Assembly: GCA_947488905.1 (NCBI GenBank)
Contig: CANLBJ010000006.1
Span: 1-64,000 of the forward strand
Length of the DNA stretch: 64,000 nt
Source of the DNA: Ulvibacter algarum
GTDB lineage: Bacteria; Bacteroidota; Bacteroidia; Flavobacteriales; Flavobacteriaceae
Direction: 5' to 3'
A program made the position numbers and the translations under genes. The notes beneath the pieces are model-generated. The model did no database searches and was not told where the DNA came from. It saw only the letters and a program-made list of their open reading frames with translations. The stretch's first letter is position 1, and every line of letters begins with the position of its first letter. Positions 9,654 through 20,860 of this stretch are shown piece after piece.

Positions 9654-10145
9654 ATGAAAAAAATATTTTTATTCTTATTATCGGTTTCTATGGTTATTAA
9701 CTTGACATCTTGTCAAGAGAAAACAAAAACAAGCAAAGTACTCACTCAAGAAATCACTTTTAAGAAGGAAGGACGACTTAACGTATTTAAAAAAGACACA
9801 GACTCACTTGTTAGCGCTTTTAACATAGAAATAGCAGAAGGTGAATATGAGACTCAAACAGGTTTAATGTACCGTAAAAGTCTACCTCAAGACGCAGGTA
9901 TGCTATTTATATTTGACAACTCGCAGCTTCGTGCTTTTTATATGAAAAACACTGAGATCCCATTAGACATCATCTATATCAATGAAGATAAAATCATTGA
10001 AAAAATCTACACAATGGCAACGCCTTTTGACGCGACCTCTCTCCCATCTAATGTACCTATCAAATATGTACTTGAGTTAAACGGAGCTGTTAGTTCTAGT
10101 CTAGGTGTTCTTGCTGGGGATCGTGTTGATTGGAGTATTGAGTAG
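9654..10145 (+). CDS. DUF192 (COG1430) lipoprotein
   Basis: A 163-residue lipoprotein: the signal peptide ends in LTSC with the lipidated cysteine at residue 20. The mature part is a DUF192 domain (about 60-160), recognised by TGLMYRKSLPQDAGMLFIF, the FYMKNTEIPLDIIYI core and ending VLELNGAVSSSLGVLAGDRV. The function of this small beta-rich family is not established. It follows lgt by 37 bp on the same strand and probably shares its transcript. Confidence 0.88.
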   Translation: MKKIFLFLLSVSMVINLTSCQEKTKTSKVLTQEITFKKEGRLNVFKKDTDSLVSAFNIEIAEGEYETQTGLMYRKSLPQDAGMLFIFDNSQLRAFYMKNTEIPLDIIYINEDKIIEKIYTMATPFDATSLPSNVPIKYVLELNGAVSSSLGVLAGDRVDWSIE

Positions 10146-10179
10146 TTAGCATTCGCTGTTTTCTAGGACAGAATAAAAA

Positions 10180-10608
10180 ATGACAAAAGCTGAATTTCTT
10201 TTACTTCTTAAAGGCTCAAGCTTGATAGCTATAAAATTTGCCGAACGGTATGTTAAGAATAAGTTGACAACCAACTTCAAGTATAATGTCATTCTTAACG
10301 CTTCGCAAGATGACACGGAGCTCTCTCAATTTGAGACTTATCTGGAAGACAACGGAATTATAATACTTGACTTGAAAGACCGGGAAGTTGCAGACTTACT
10401 TTGTCGAAATAACAAAGTGCCGGTTTGGATTGATATCAACGTCCTTAAATCAAGCAAGAAAACTACAACCTTTAATCTTTTATGCTCTGGACGCTACTCT
10501 GATAAGGTGGATGAGTATTATTACAACAAACAAGGTTCTGGTCCTTTTGGAATAAAGAGCCCTAAGCTTCCTATTCATTATAAAGAAGGCAATAAGTTTA
10601 AACTTTGA
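10180..10608 (+). CDS. Conserved-looking protein of unknown function
   Basis: A 142-residue soluble protein with no signal peptide or membrane segment. It has an alpha/beta look, with strands such as YNVILNA and GIIILDL and VPVWIDINVL in the middle, and a basic C-terminus (KSPKLPIHYKEGNKFKL). I do not recognise a family. It follows the DUF192 gene by 34 bp and ends before a strong bidirectional terminator, so it is probably the last gene of the lgt transcript. Confidence 0.65.
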   Translation: MTKAEFLLLLKGSSLIAIKFAERYVKNKLTTNFKYNVILNASQDDTELSQFETYLEDNGIIILDLKDREVADLLCRNNKVPVWIDINVLKSSKKTTTFNLLCSGRYSDKVDEYYYNKQGSGPFGIKSPKLPIHYKEGNKFKL

Positions 10609-10699
10609 CAACACCTTTAACTTGAGAATTCACAAAAAGTAGGAATCGAAAATTAGAGCACAAGTATCAAGTCACTAACATTTCCGAAGCAAGCATAAA

Positions 10700-10733
10700 A
10701 AAAGCCTTTCAAGTTTACACTTGAAAGGCTTTT
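10700..10733. terminator. Bidirectional terminator between the lgt operon and secDF
   Basis: A 15-bp stem (AAAAGCCTTTCAAGT / ACTTGAAAGGCTTTT) with a TTAC loop and T-tracts on both strands, between convergent genes. Confidence 0.9.
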
Positions 10734-10753
10734 GTAATTTTAAAGAGAAGTGA

Positions 10754-13700
10754 TTAAGCTTCTAGAACTTCTTCTTCCTCTTTTTTGTTGCTTAAGTCAA
10801 TACCTTTTTTCTTAACACTATCAAACATCACTGGTGTTGCAATGAAAAGTGAAGAGTATGTACCTACAAGAACACCTATAATTAAGGCAAAAATTAATCC
10901 TTTAATAGATTCTGCTCCAAATAAGAAGATAGAAAGTAATACGATTAATGTAGTTAAAGAAGTATTTAACGTACGGCTTAATGTACTGTTTAATGCTTCG
11001 TTAATTACTCTGCTTAAAGCCCATTCTGGGTGCTCATTAAAGTATTCTCTAATTCTATCAAACACAACCACGGTATCATTTAATGAATAACCAATTACCG
11101 TCAAGATTGCCGCAATAAATGATTGATCAATCTCCATATTAAATGGCATAAAGTTATAAGTAAGAGAGAAGACACCTAACACGATTAACACATCATGAAA
11201 TACTGCCGTAACTGCACCTAAACTAAATTGCCATCTTCTAAAACGGATAAGGATATACAAGAACACTACTAATAATGACCCTAAAATAGCCCATACAGAA
11301 GAACTCTTAATATCATCTGCAATAGTTGGACTCACTTTATAAGACTCCATTCTACCAGCTACCTTTGTAGCATCATCACTTGTAAAGGCTTCAAAAGACA
11401 TACCAGATGGCAAGTAAGGCATAAGCCCTTTATGCAACATAGTCTCTATCTCTTTATCAACTGCTACACCTGTTTCATTTACCTTATACTTAGTTGTAAT
11501 CTTTAATTGATTATCACCACCATATGTTTTTGCCTCTGCACTTCCGTAAACAGCAACAAGGCTCTCTTCTACTTTATTTGCATCTACATCTTGATCAAAA
11601 CGCACCGTGTATGTTCTACCACCTACAAAATCTACACCTTGGTTAAGACCGTTTGTGAATAAAGAACCTATACTTACTAGAATTAACACACCAGAAATGA
11701 TGTAAGCCATTTTACGTTTTCCTAAGAAATCTACATTCACATTTCTTAAGAAGTTTTTAGTAAGACTTGTAGAGAAGGTTAATGGCTTTCCGTTTTTAGT
11801 ATAACTATCTACAAATAATCTAGTAATAAAGATTGCAGTAAATAATGAAGTTAGAATACCTATTAATAAAGTAGTTGCAAAACCTTTAATTGGTCCTGTT
11901 CCAAATACTAATAAGATAAGACCTGTAAGTCCCGTAGTAATGTTTGCATCTAGAATAGAAGAAAGTGCATTACTAAATCCATCTTTAATAGCATCTTTTT
12001 GAGATTTCCCTTTGTACAACTCTTCCCTGATCCTCTCAAAGATAAGTACGTTTGCATCTACAGACATACCAATAGTTAATACAATACCTGCAATACCAGG
12101 AAGCGTTAATACAGCTCCTAATCCTGCAAGAATACCAAAGATAAACAAGATGTTTACTACAAGTGCAACATCTGCAAAAGCTCCAGCTTTACCATAATAT
12201 AAAATCATCCAAAGCAATACAAACACTAATGCGATACCAAAAGATATCATACCACTGTTTACTGCTTCTTTACCTAATGTAGGTCCTACAACCTCTCCTT
12301 GAATAATCTCTGCAGAAGCAGGAAGTTTACCAGCACGTAATACGTTTGCTAAATCTTGCGCTTCTAGTATAGAAAAGTTACCAGTAATAGAACTACTACC
12401 TCCTGGTATACCACCTGGACTAGTTACACCCGGTGCACTGTACACTACATCATCAAGAACAATAGCAATCTGGCTTTGGTTTAAGTTAGCTTGGTTTGTC
12501 ATTTCTTGCCAAACTTTAGCTCCTTTACCATTCATTTGCATAGACACTGCTACTTCTCCAGTAGAACCGTAAGACTGCTGTGCATCTACAATAACATCAC
12601 CAGAAAGTGGTGGCGTGTTAGACTTATTACCTTTAAGTGCGTATAAGTTAACAACTTCTAAATCTTCTTCTTCTCCATCAGCATTTGTTACCGCAAGTGT
12701 TGTTGGTTGTTCCCATACAAACTTTGCATAACGCATATCACCTTTAAGTAATGCCTTAGCTTGTGGCATATTAAGGTAATCCATAACTTCTTTTGCATCT
12801 TTAGCAAAGAAAGTAGCTAGAATAGGACTTCCAGTAACTCCTGGACGTACCATCTTAGATGTAATAGGGAATTCAATAGAAGCATCAACTTCTTCTTCAG
12901 TAACTTCTTCTCCACCTAATAAATCATCAAGATCATCTCCACCTTCTTGTGCAGCATCTTCTACTTGTTCCTTAACCTCTTCTACTACTTTTGCAACAGG
13001 ATTCTTTGCTTTATTAAGCGCTACAACTTTATCTTGTGCTTGTAAAATATAACCTGCTATATCTTCACTTCTGTAAACATCCCAGAATTCTAATTGTGCC
13101 GTTTGAGTCACTAATTCTGTTACACGCTGTACATCTTTAGCTCCAGGTAATTCTACTAAAATACGAGCAGATTCTCCTAAACGCTGAATGTTAGGTTGTG
13201 TTACCCCAAACTTGTCAATACGCTTACGTAATACCTCAAAAGCAGAAGCGATAGACTCATCTATCTTACGAGCAATCACAACTTTTACCTCATCATTAGA
13301 TTGATTAAGAGTAATATCATCTTCTAAGTTCTTGTTAAAGAAAATATCTGGAGAAGCTAATTCATTCTCTCCGTCAAGTGCATCAAACGCTCTAAAGAAA
13401 GACTCTAAATATGTTTCTTGTGCATCTTTCTGTAACTCATCTGCATTTTTTAACGCTAGGTTAAATGCAGGATCTTTTGAGTCATTTGCAAGACCTTGTA
13501 AAATATCTTTTACAGATACTTGAAGTATCACGTTAATACCACCCTTAAGGTCAAGCCCCTTGTTAAGCTCTTTCTCTTTAGCTGTATCATAATCAATACC
13601 CATAAAGATTGGCTCTTTACCTATAGAGTCTAGATACCTAAGCTCTGCCACGTCTCTCTCATCTGGAGATGTAGCTGGATATTTAGCGTCAGCATATGCT

Positions 13701-13807
13701 TTCGCTTCAGTTTCTGTACTTGTCGCGAAGTATGTAAATGATAATTGGTATAAACTTACCAAACCAAATAATACCGCAAAAAGCGTAATTAGTCCTTTGT
13801 TTTGCAT
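10754..13807 (-). CDS. secDF: Fused protein translocase subunit SecDF
   Basis: SecD and SecF pull proteins across the inner membrane after the SecYEG-SecA step, using the proton gradient. Here they are one 1,017-residue chain, as is usual in Bacteroidota. TM1 is at about 6-26, followed by the large P1 periplasmic domain. This contains an acidic low-complexity insert (about 270-310) and the conserved AIVLDDVVYSAPGVTSPGG. Five membrane helices end the SecD half. The SecF half starts near residue 690 (NVDFLGKRK), has its own periplasmic P4 domain (QGVDFVGGRTYTVRF) and six membrane segments. A -7 match lies at 13843-13850. Two envelope genes on the same strand precede it, one homologous to the P1 domain. 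Confidence 0.96.
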   Translation of the reverse strand: MQNKGLITLFAVLFGLVSLYQLSFTYFATSTETEAKAYADAKYPATSPDERDVAELRYLDSIGKEPIFMGIDYDTAKEKELNKGLDLKGGINVILQVSVKDILQGLANDSKDPAFNLALKNADELQKDAQETYLESFFRAFDALDGENELASPDIFFNKNLEDDITLNQSNDEVKVVIARKIDESIASAFEVLRKRIDKFGVTQPNIQRLGESARILVELPGAKDVQRVTELVTQTAQLEFWDVYRSEDIAGYILQAQDKVVALNKAKNPVAKVVEEVKEQVEDAAQEGGDDLDDLLGGEEVTEEEVDASIEFPITSKMVRPGVTGSPILATFFAKDAKEVMDYLNMPQAKALLKGDMRYAKFVWEQPTTLAVTNADGEEEDLEVVNLYALKGNKSNTPPLSGDVIVDAQQSYGSTGEVAVSMQMNGKGAKVWQEMTNQANLNQSQIAIVLDDVVYSAPGVTSPGGIPGGSSSITGNFSILEAQDLANVLRAGKLPASAEIIQGEVVGPTLGKEAVNSGMISFGIALVFVLLWMILYYGKAGAFADVALVVNILFIFGILAGLGAVLTLPGIAGIVLTIGMSVDANVLIFERIREELYKGKSQKDAIKDGFSNALSSILDANITTGLTGLILLVFGTGPIKGFATTLLIGILTSLFTAIFITRLFVDSYTKNGKPLTFSTSLTKNFLRNVNVDFLGKRKMAYIISGVLILVSIGSLFTNGLNQGVDFVGGRTYTVRFDQDVDANKVEESLVAVYGSAEAKTYGGDNQLKITTKYKVNETGVAVDKEIETMLHKGLMPYLPSGMSFEAFTSDDATKVAGRMESYKVSPTIADDIKSSSVWAILGSLLVVFLYILIRFRRWQFSLGAVTAVFHDVLIVLGVFSLTYNFMPFNMEIDQSFIAAILTVIGYSLNDTVVVFDRIREYFNEHPEWALSRVINEALNSTLSRTLNTSLTTLIVLLSIFLFGAESIKGLIFALIIGVLVGTYSSLFIATPVMFDSVKKKGIDLSNKKEEEEVLEA

Positions 13808-13842
13808 TTTAAATGTGTTTTATAGTCAAATTTTTGATCGGG

Positions 13843-13850
13843 CGAAGATA
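13843..13850 (-). promoter_or_regulatory. secDF promoter -7 element
   Basis: On the minus strand TATCTTCG, one base off TAnnTTTG, 35 bp before the secDF ATG. It suggests that secDF has its own promoter and is not only read from the two upstream genes. Confidence 0.4.
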
Positions 13851-13971
13851 CCTCTATACCCGTAATCTGACAATTATTTATGTGTGAAATTGGCTTATGA
13901 GATAACATAAACCAAGAAGAACAGTATCTTATAATAGTAACCGTTCTTTTTACTACGGAAATATCCCGAAA

Positions 13972-14574
13972 TTAAACCACAGGACCAGCTCGAGTCTCTG
14001 GCAATAAATATGAAGTGATAGTATCTACAACTGCTTGCTCACTGTAAATAAGCTCTGAAAGCTCAGCTAATTTTATTTCTTTTTTTATACTATTTGATAA
14101 TGAAGTAAAGAAAAACTCTGGAGGATAAAAGCGATGGCTTTTAGATTCTATTTCAAGAAAGTGACCTTTTAGTCCGTTGTTAACACTAGCATCTCCCGCT
14201 CCTATTTCAGAAACTGTAAATTGATACGCATCTGTTGTGTCTTGAAAAGGGAAATCTGAATTATTATTATTTGTATTTTTAAACAAGCCCACTTGCTGTC
14301 TCGCAAAGATCTCTTGCACAAATAAAACATCAATATCACTGTAGTACGAGATTCTTAAAGCCCCATTTTCTCCTTCTAGAATTTTCACATCTTCAATACC
14401 CAATTTTAACAATTGCTCTTTTACTTGAACAATTGCAGCATTTGATTCTTGACTAGAAGTTTCTTGAGAAAACTGAACTACAATTTCTTGATTGGGCACA
14501 GAAGATGGCACAAACCCTATTCCCACTACCGCGAGAAGGATTGCAAAAACTGCTATGTACCCCTTTTTTAACAT
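13972..14574 (-). CDS. Membrane-anchored periplasmic protein of unknown function, next to secDF
   Basis: A 200-residue protein with a single N-terminal hydrophobic segment (about 5-24, YIAVFAILLAVVGIGFV) and the rest presumably periplasmic. The region 29-85 has a beta-alpha-beta pattern: EIVVQFSQ, a helix NAAIVQVKEQLLKLGI, then GALRISYY. This resembles the small alpha/beta units of SecD and SecF periplasmic domains, but the similarity is weak and I would not assign homology. It starts 30 bp after the SecD-P1-like lipoprotein and ends 164 bp before secDF, all on one strand. Confidence 0.65.
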   Translation of the reverse strand: MLKKGYIAVFAILLAVVGIGFVPSSVPNQEIVVQFSQETSSQESNAAIVQVKEQLLKLGIEDVKILEGENGALRISYYSDIDVLFVQEIFARQQVGLFKNTNNNNSDFPFQDTTDAYQFTVSEIGAGDASVNNGLKGHFLEIESKSHRFYPPEFFFTSLSNSIKKEIKLAELSELIYSEQAVVDTITSYLLPETRAGPVV

Positions 14575-14604
14575 TGCGCCAAATATAATTAAAACAGTTG
14601 AGTT

Positions 14605-15498
14605 TTACTCTTTAATCTCCTCGAAAGAAAGGAGTTCCATTTTTGGCAAGTAGCCTAAATTTAAAGCAGTTGAAATTCTTTGCGCTTCTTCTACGGTAAA
14701 GTCTCCAGATATTTGAGATCTACCACCAGATATAGCAGAAGTTACCCCAGGAGCAGAATACACTAGACCATCTAAGACTATAGCAATCTGAAATCTATTT
14801 TCGTTAGCCCTTCGTGTAAGTGACTCCCATTTCTTAGCACCAGGTTCAGACATCTCAATACTTATAGATGGACTTCCTAATACATCATAATCTTGAGTTG
14901 ATTTCACTACAAAATCACCAGCCATGGTTGGTCCTCCATTACTATTCGTTTTTAATAAGTACAAAGCATGCACACCCTCTTTATCAAGTATTCCCCATTT
15001 CAATTTTAATAGACGAGCTGGGGTATCGCTTGCCTTTAATAAAGGAAAACTCTTTAAAAAAGTCATTACCTCTAACGTATCTTGTGAAGTCGCATACCCT
15101 ATTATAGGTGAACCAGTATACGCAACAGGTTTAATTTTATCTAAAGCCTTTGGATACTCAACATTCTCTGTTAAAAAATGATCTGTTATTTCTTGAGACA
15201 CCCAATCTGTTGACTCGGTTTCATAAAACTCAAGTTTTGTACTTAATAAAAAGTTCTTTTCTAACTCTTTTAAATCTCCCTTTGTCTCTAAAGCTATTGT
15301 AATTTCTTCATTACTTTTTTGAGACACTTTTGCTATCACGCCAAACTTTTTCATTCTTTGATCAAGTGCCGTAATTGCTTCATTCATTTCTGAAGGATTC
15401 TGCACCCGTATTTCGGCAATGACTTTTTTATTATTTTGGCAAGCCACTAAAGCAAAAAACGTCACAACTAAAAAACTATATATAAGTATACGATTCAT
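14605..15498 (-). CDS. Free-standing SecD P1-domain lipoprotein
   Basis: A 297-residue lipoprotein (lipobox LVAC, cysteine 20) that is essentially the P1 periplasmic domain of SecD without any channel helices. Side by side with the SecDF of this window, it matches from the base (ALDQRMKKFGV against VLRKRIDKFGV; LSTKLEFYE against QTAQLEFWD) through YTGSPI and LEVMTFLKSFPLL to FQIAIVLDGLVYSAPGVTS against SQIAIVLDDVVYSAPGVTS, then GGRSQISGDFTVEEAQ. The homology is seen directly; its role is not known. It could bind translocating chains beside SecDF or regulate it. It heads a two-gene unit (with the 200-residue protein) directly upstream of secDF, and a good -7 element lies at 15522-15529. Confidence 0.88.
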   Translation of the reverse strand: MNRILIYSFLVVTFFALVACQNNKKVIAEIRVQNPSEMNEAITALDQRMKKFGVIAKVSQKSNEEITIALETKGDLKELEKNFLLSTKLEFYETESTDWVSQEITDHFLTENVEYPKALDKIKPVAYTGSPIIGYATSQDTLEVMTFLKSFPLLKASDTPARLLKLKWGILDKEGVHALYLLKTNSNGGPTMAGDFVVKSTQDYDVLGSPSISIEMSEPGAKKWESLTRRANENRFQIAIVLDGLVYSAPGVTSAISGGRSQISGDFTVEEAQRISTALNLGYLPKMELLSFEEIKE

Positions 15499-15521
15499 TT
15501 AATTCTATTTAGATTTATTTT

Positions 15522-15529
15522 CAAAAATA
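15522..15529 (-). promoter_or_regulatory. Promoter -7 element of the SecD-P1-like lipoprotein gene
   Basis: On the minus strand TATTTTTG, a perfect TAnnTTTG match, 23 bp before the ATG. Confidence 0.55.
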
Positions 15530-15564
15530 GGGTATTTATTAAGTCCTTCATATTTCCGAAGCAT

Positions 15565-15599
15565 GAAAAAACCCCCTAAACTCTAAAGTTTAAGGGGTT
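15565..15599 (-). terminator. mdh terminator
   Basis: A stem CCCCTAAACT / AGTTTAAGGGG (one bulge) with loop CTAA, followed on the minus strand by TTTTTT. A TTTCCGAAG motif copy abuts it at 15551-15562. Confidence 0.85.
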
Positions 15600-15621
15600 A
15601 AATAAATTAAGTTCGAGAATC

Positions 15622-16548
15622 TTACAATTCTAACAATCCGTTAGTTGCTTTAACACCTTCTGCAGAAGCCTGCATATGTGCTTTCTCTGCATCAGAAAGT
15701 TTGATATCTACAATGCTTTCAATACCGTTACGTCCTAATACAACCGGCACACCTATACAAAGGTCGTTCAAGCCGTACTCACCTTCTAATAAGGTAGAAC
15801 AAGGGAATATTTTTTTCTGGTCACAAGCTATTGCTTGTACTAATCCAGACACTGCAGCACCTGGTGCATACCAAGCAGAAGTACCTAATAAACCAGTTAG
15901 AGTTGCTCCACCTACTTTAGTGGCTTGCAACACTTCTTCTAATCTTTCTTCAGAAATAAATTCTGAAACTGGCACACTGTTTCTAGTCGCAAGACGTGTT
16001 AAAGGTACCATACCTTTATCACTGTGACCACCAATTACCATACCGTCAACATCACTAATAGGCGCACCTAAAGCTTCTGCTAATCTGTACTTGAAACGTG
16101 CACTATCTAGCGCTCCACCCATACCAATAATACGGTTTTTAGGAAGACCTGTAGTTTTATGCACTAAATATGTCATTGTATCCATTGGGTTACTAACCAC
16201 AATGATAATTGTATTAGGAGAGTGCTCAATTAAACTTGCAGATACACTTTTTACAATACCAGCATTGATACCTATTAACTCTTCACGAGTCATACCTGGT
16301 TTTCTTGGAATTCCACTTGTAATCACACAAATATCACTATTTGCAGTTTTACTATAATCTCCAGTTACACCAGTGATTTTAGTATCAAAACCATTTAATG
16401 ACGCTGTTTGCATCAAGTCCATTGCCTTACCTTCTGCAAAACCTTCCTTGATATCCACTAAAACTACTTCGCTCGCAAAATTTTTGATTGCGATATATTC
16501 AGCACAACTTGCACCTACTGCTCCTGCTCCTACTACTGTTACTTTCAT
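15622..16548 (-). CDS. mdh: Malate dehydrogenase
   Basis: NAD-dependent oxidation of malate to oxaloacetate in the TCA cycle. The 308-residue product is of the LDH-like MDH type: Rossmann start VTVVGAGAVGASCAEYIA, acidic VDIKEG (NAD selectivity), substrate arginines in GIPRKPGMTREEL, VVSNPMD, and the catalytic histidine in GGHSDKGMVPL. Length is normal. A perfect GC-rich hairpin (16555-16570) sits 6 nt before the ATG, over the place where ribosomes bind. A terminator separates it from the lipoprotein gene downstream. Confidence 0.95.
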   Translation of the reverse strand: MKVTVVGAGAVGASCAEYIAIKNFASEVVLVDIKEGFAEGKAMDLMQTASLNGFDTKITGVTGDYSKTANSDICVITSGIPRKPGMTREELIGINAGIVKSVSASLIEHSPNTIIIVVSNPMDTMTYLVHKTTGLPKNRIIGMGGALDSARFKYRLAEALGAPISDVDGMVIGGHSDKGMVPLTRLATRNSVPVSEFISEERLEEVLQATKVGGATLTGLLGTSAWYAPGAAVSGLVQAIACDQKKIFPCSTLLEGEYGLNDLCIGVPVVLGRNGIESIVDIKLSDAEKAHMQASAEGVKATNGLLEL

Positions 16549-16554
16549 ATTATT

Positions 16555-16570
16555 TCTCGCTAAGGCGAGA
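16555..16570 (-). promoter_or_regulatory. Hairpin immediately upstream of the mdh start
   Basis: A perfect 6-bp stem TCTCGC / GCGAGA with a 4-nt loop, ending 6 nt before the ATG on the minus strand. It may gate initiation or protect the mRNA 5' end; the function is inferred. Confidence 0.5.
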
Positions 16571-16730
16571 TACTTTTTATTCTATAATGCGCTTTATTCA
16601 CACACCTAGAGGGTTAAACTTTTGATTATTTCTGAAATTTTAAAATGACAGAACGATACTGTAAAAATACTAATAATTCGTATTATTTTGCACCTCAAAA
16701 TTATTAATGTTTTCTAAAATTTTAATGAAA

Positions 16731-17777
16731 TTACCTCACGCTCACGGCAATACCTGCAGTTAGAGTATTATACTCTTGTAGCGTATAATCTGCAAAGATT
16801 TTAAACACAGAAAGATTGACACGCATACCTAATGTTCCTCTCACTCCACCCGTATCTGCTTTTATATCTAATGGATCTATAAGTGATTCTGTGACAGTGC
16901 CTATAGGAGTACCATCTTCGTTTTCTAAATCATAAGACAATGCATATTCCCCCAATAATTTAATTGATGAGTTTCCAGAATTATATCCTGCCGAAGCATA
17001 AAAATTAACAATCTTTAAATCTACCCCAGCAATAGCCTGCGCGGTCCAAGTGTTTAATTTAAATTCTGCGACACCATTTGTAACAGTTACATTACTATTA
17101 TTTGCATCATTGAGCAATTCATATTCTGCAGTTGTGGTTGTAAAAGCTCCTAAAACACTTATACTAAAAGGGCTTTCTTCCATTAATGGAAAGTATTGTG
17201 ACATATCGTGTTGCAATCCTAGTCCAAATAATGATGCCGCTACACGATCATCATAATCAAGATTAGGCACTAATCGCAATTTTATATCTGTTTTTGAAGG
17301 TAATCCAAACCCAACTTGTATGGTAGGTGAAGGCACTCCACTTGCTGGCAAATCTTCTGCTACTCCTCCTGGCATCTCAAAACTTGCCACTTTAAATGTA
17401 CCATCACCTACTGGTACTCGTACATCTATTATATTACTATTACCATCTTGCCCTAAGACCGTAGGTAGCAACGTTGTATTTTGTGAAGCAGTAGACAAAA
17501 AAGTATAGTCTGATGGGTTAAATAAAAAAGTCTGATCTTTATCTGGCACTAATGCAGCATTACCAGCAATAGTAATGTCAAACCCAAATTTCTTATGCGT
17601 CTTTGCGCTCGTAATCCACCCTCCATTTACACTATAAGTAAGCCCTTTTAATGCTGGCTGTATATATTGATTAATAAGCTGGTTTGCATCTCCTGAGGCC
17701 AATAAAATACTTTCTAAATCTTGTGCATTCACATTAAAGAAGCTTAAAAATGCCCCTGCTACTAGTATTTTTTTCAT
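16731..17777 (-). CDS. Outer-membrane beta-barrel-like protein, DUF6588 type
   Basis: A 348-residue exported protein with a signal peptide (MKKILVAGAFLSFFNVNAQ). The N-terminal part has GDANQLINQYIQPALKGLTY and NGGWITSAKTHKKFGFDITI, the pattern of the flavobacterial DUF6588 family; assignment is from memory of that pattern. The C-terminal half alternates polar and apolar residues (KIFADYTLQEYNTLTAGIAVSVR) and ends in an aromatic/basic strand, as outer-membrane barrels do. Function unknown. It lies between gyrB and mdh on the same strand but is isolated from gyrB by a strong terminator. Confidence 0.75.
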   Translation of the reverse strand: MKKILVAGAFLSFFNVNAQDLESILLASGDANQLINQYIQPALKGLTYSVNGGWITSAKTHKKFGFDITIAGNAALVPDKDQTFLFNPSDYTFLSTASQNTTLLPTVLGQDGNSNIIDVRVPVGDGTFKVASFEMPGGVAEDLPASGVPSPTIQVGFGLPSKTDIKLRLVPNLDYDDRVAASLFGLGLQHDMSQYFPLMEESPFSISVLGAFTTTTAEYELLNDANNSNVTVTNGVAEFKLNTWTAQAIAGVDLKIVNFYASAGYNSGNSSIKLLGEYALSYDLENEDGTPIGTVTESLIDPLDIKADTGGVRGTLGMRVNLSVFKIFADYTLQEYNTLTAGIAVSVR

Positions 17778-17863
17778 CGTGATTGGTTTAATTAAAGTTA
17801 TAAATGTAAAGAATATTTAAGAACCGCTCGTAAACAGTAGTAAAAACACCCAATAACGGGTAT

Positions 17864-17907
17864 AAAAAAAGCCGCTTTAAACTGAATCATCTTCAGTTTA
17901 AAGCGGC
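17864..17907 (-). terminator. gyrB terminator
   Basis: A perfect 16-bp stem (GCCGCTTTAAACTGAA / TTCAGTTTAAAGCGGC, 17871-17907) with loop TCATC and seven T on the minus-strand exit side. Confidence 0.93.
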
Positions 17908-17932
17908 TTAAATTATTTAGTACGCTATTAAA

Positions 17933-19900
<1,968 letters not shown>

Positions 19901-20028
19901 TTATATTCAACCAGTAAAAGACTGGCCTACAGTATTAATCGTTTAAAAAATCACTTCGGAAATAATAAAAACTCACTAGTATTTAATGTAAATAAACAGT
20001 AGTAAATCCATCTTATTTCTGAACTAAA

Positions 20029-20036
20029 CAAATATA
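20029..20036 (-). promoter_or_regulatory. gyrB promoter -7 element
   Basis: On the minus strand TATATTTG, a perfect TAnnTTTG match, about 155 bp before the gyrB ATG. Confidence 0.45.
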
Positions 20037-20126
20037 ACCAAAACCATCATTAAATATGGAGGTTTGACGCTTTATGAGCCTTAAGTTATTAACAATAAAT
20101 TGTGAAAAACAAGTAGTTTTCTTCTA

Positions 20127-20134
20127 TATATTTG
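20127..20134 (+). promoter_or_regulatory. Promoter -7 element of the DUF2911 gene
   Basis: TATATTTG, a perfect TAnnTTTG match, 84 bp before the ATG. A TTG at 20100-20102 could belong to a -33 element. Confidence 0.5.
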
Positions 20135-20218
20135 AAACGAACCATTTTTACTGAAAGTTTTTATCACTCTTACAGACCAATGGAACTCAATTAATCATTA
20201 ATTTTAACAATAACCCAC

Positions 20219-20770
20219 ATGAAAAAATCAATTTTTAGCGTATTAGTACTTGCTATCATCACTCTTGTTTCTACAAACGCAACTGCTCAAGAATTTCGCG
20301 ATCTTGACAAAAGCCCAATGGACCAAGCAGCTTTCCCTACTAGCTACAAAGAAGCTAATAAACTAGTAAAAGTAACCTACAGCAGACCTCAATTAAAAGA
20401 ACGCCCAGTAACTAAACTTGCTCCTAATGGAGAAGTATGGCGCACAGGAGCAAATGAAGCTGCAGAAATCACTTTCTACCAAGACATGGTATTAGGAGGT
20501 GACACTAAAGTAGAAAAAGGAACATACACGCTATATACAATCCCAGGAGAGAAGAGCTGGACCATAATCATTAACAAAGACTTGAATGTTTGGGGATCTT
20601 ACTCTTACAACCAAGAGATGGATGTTGCTAGAACTAAATCTGACGTAATGCTTGTAAAAGAACCTATTGAAGCTTTTTCAATTGCTTTTGAAGAAGACGG
20701 ATCTAACATTGCTATGTATATGGGGTGGGGTAACGTAGTTACAAAAACAACCATGACAGCTGCTAAATAG
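20219..20770 (+). CDS. DUF2911 periplasmic protein
   Basis: A 183-residue exported protein: signal peptide about 1-23 (ending NATAQ), then a DUF2911 domain with KVTYSRPQLKERPV, VWRTGANEAAEITFYQD and KGTYTLYTIPGEKSWTIIIN, the strongly conserved pattern of this Bacteroidota family. The function is unknown; the fold should be a beta-sandwich. The gene is monocistronic, with its own promoter and a strong terminator shared with the convergent queE. Confidence 0.9.
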   Translation: MKKSIFSVLVLAIITLVSTNATAQEFRDLDKSPMDQAAFPTSYKEANKLVKVTYSRPQLKERPVTKLAPNGEVWRTGANEAAEITFYQDMVLGGDTKVEKGTYTLYTIPGEKSWTIIINKDLNVWGSYSYNQEMDVARTKSDVMLVKEPIEAFSIAFEEDGSNIAMYMGWGNVVTKTTMTAAK

Positions 20771-20805
20771 TAGATGCGATAAGAAAACAAGAAGTAATTC
20801 TTTAT

Positions 20806-20859
20806 AAAAATTCCACTTTTTTGCTGAATGTTATTTCAGTTTAAAAGTGGAATTTTTTT
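20806..20859. terminator. Bidirectional terminator between DUF2911 gene and queE
   Basis: A long stem AAAAATTCCACTTTT / AAAAGTGGAATTTTT with an inner CTGAA / TTCAG stem, and T-tracts on both strands. It runs to the last codon of queE. Confidence 0.88.
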
Positions 20860-20860
20860 A

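Noticed and set aside
12012-12197. Plus-strand frames inside secDF, mdh and other minus-strand genes
   Set aside because: Opposite-strand shadows of well-supported genes.
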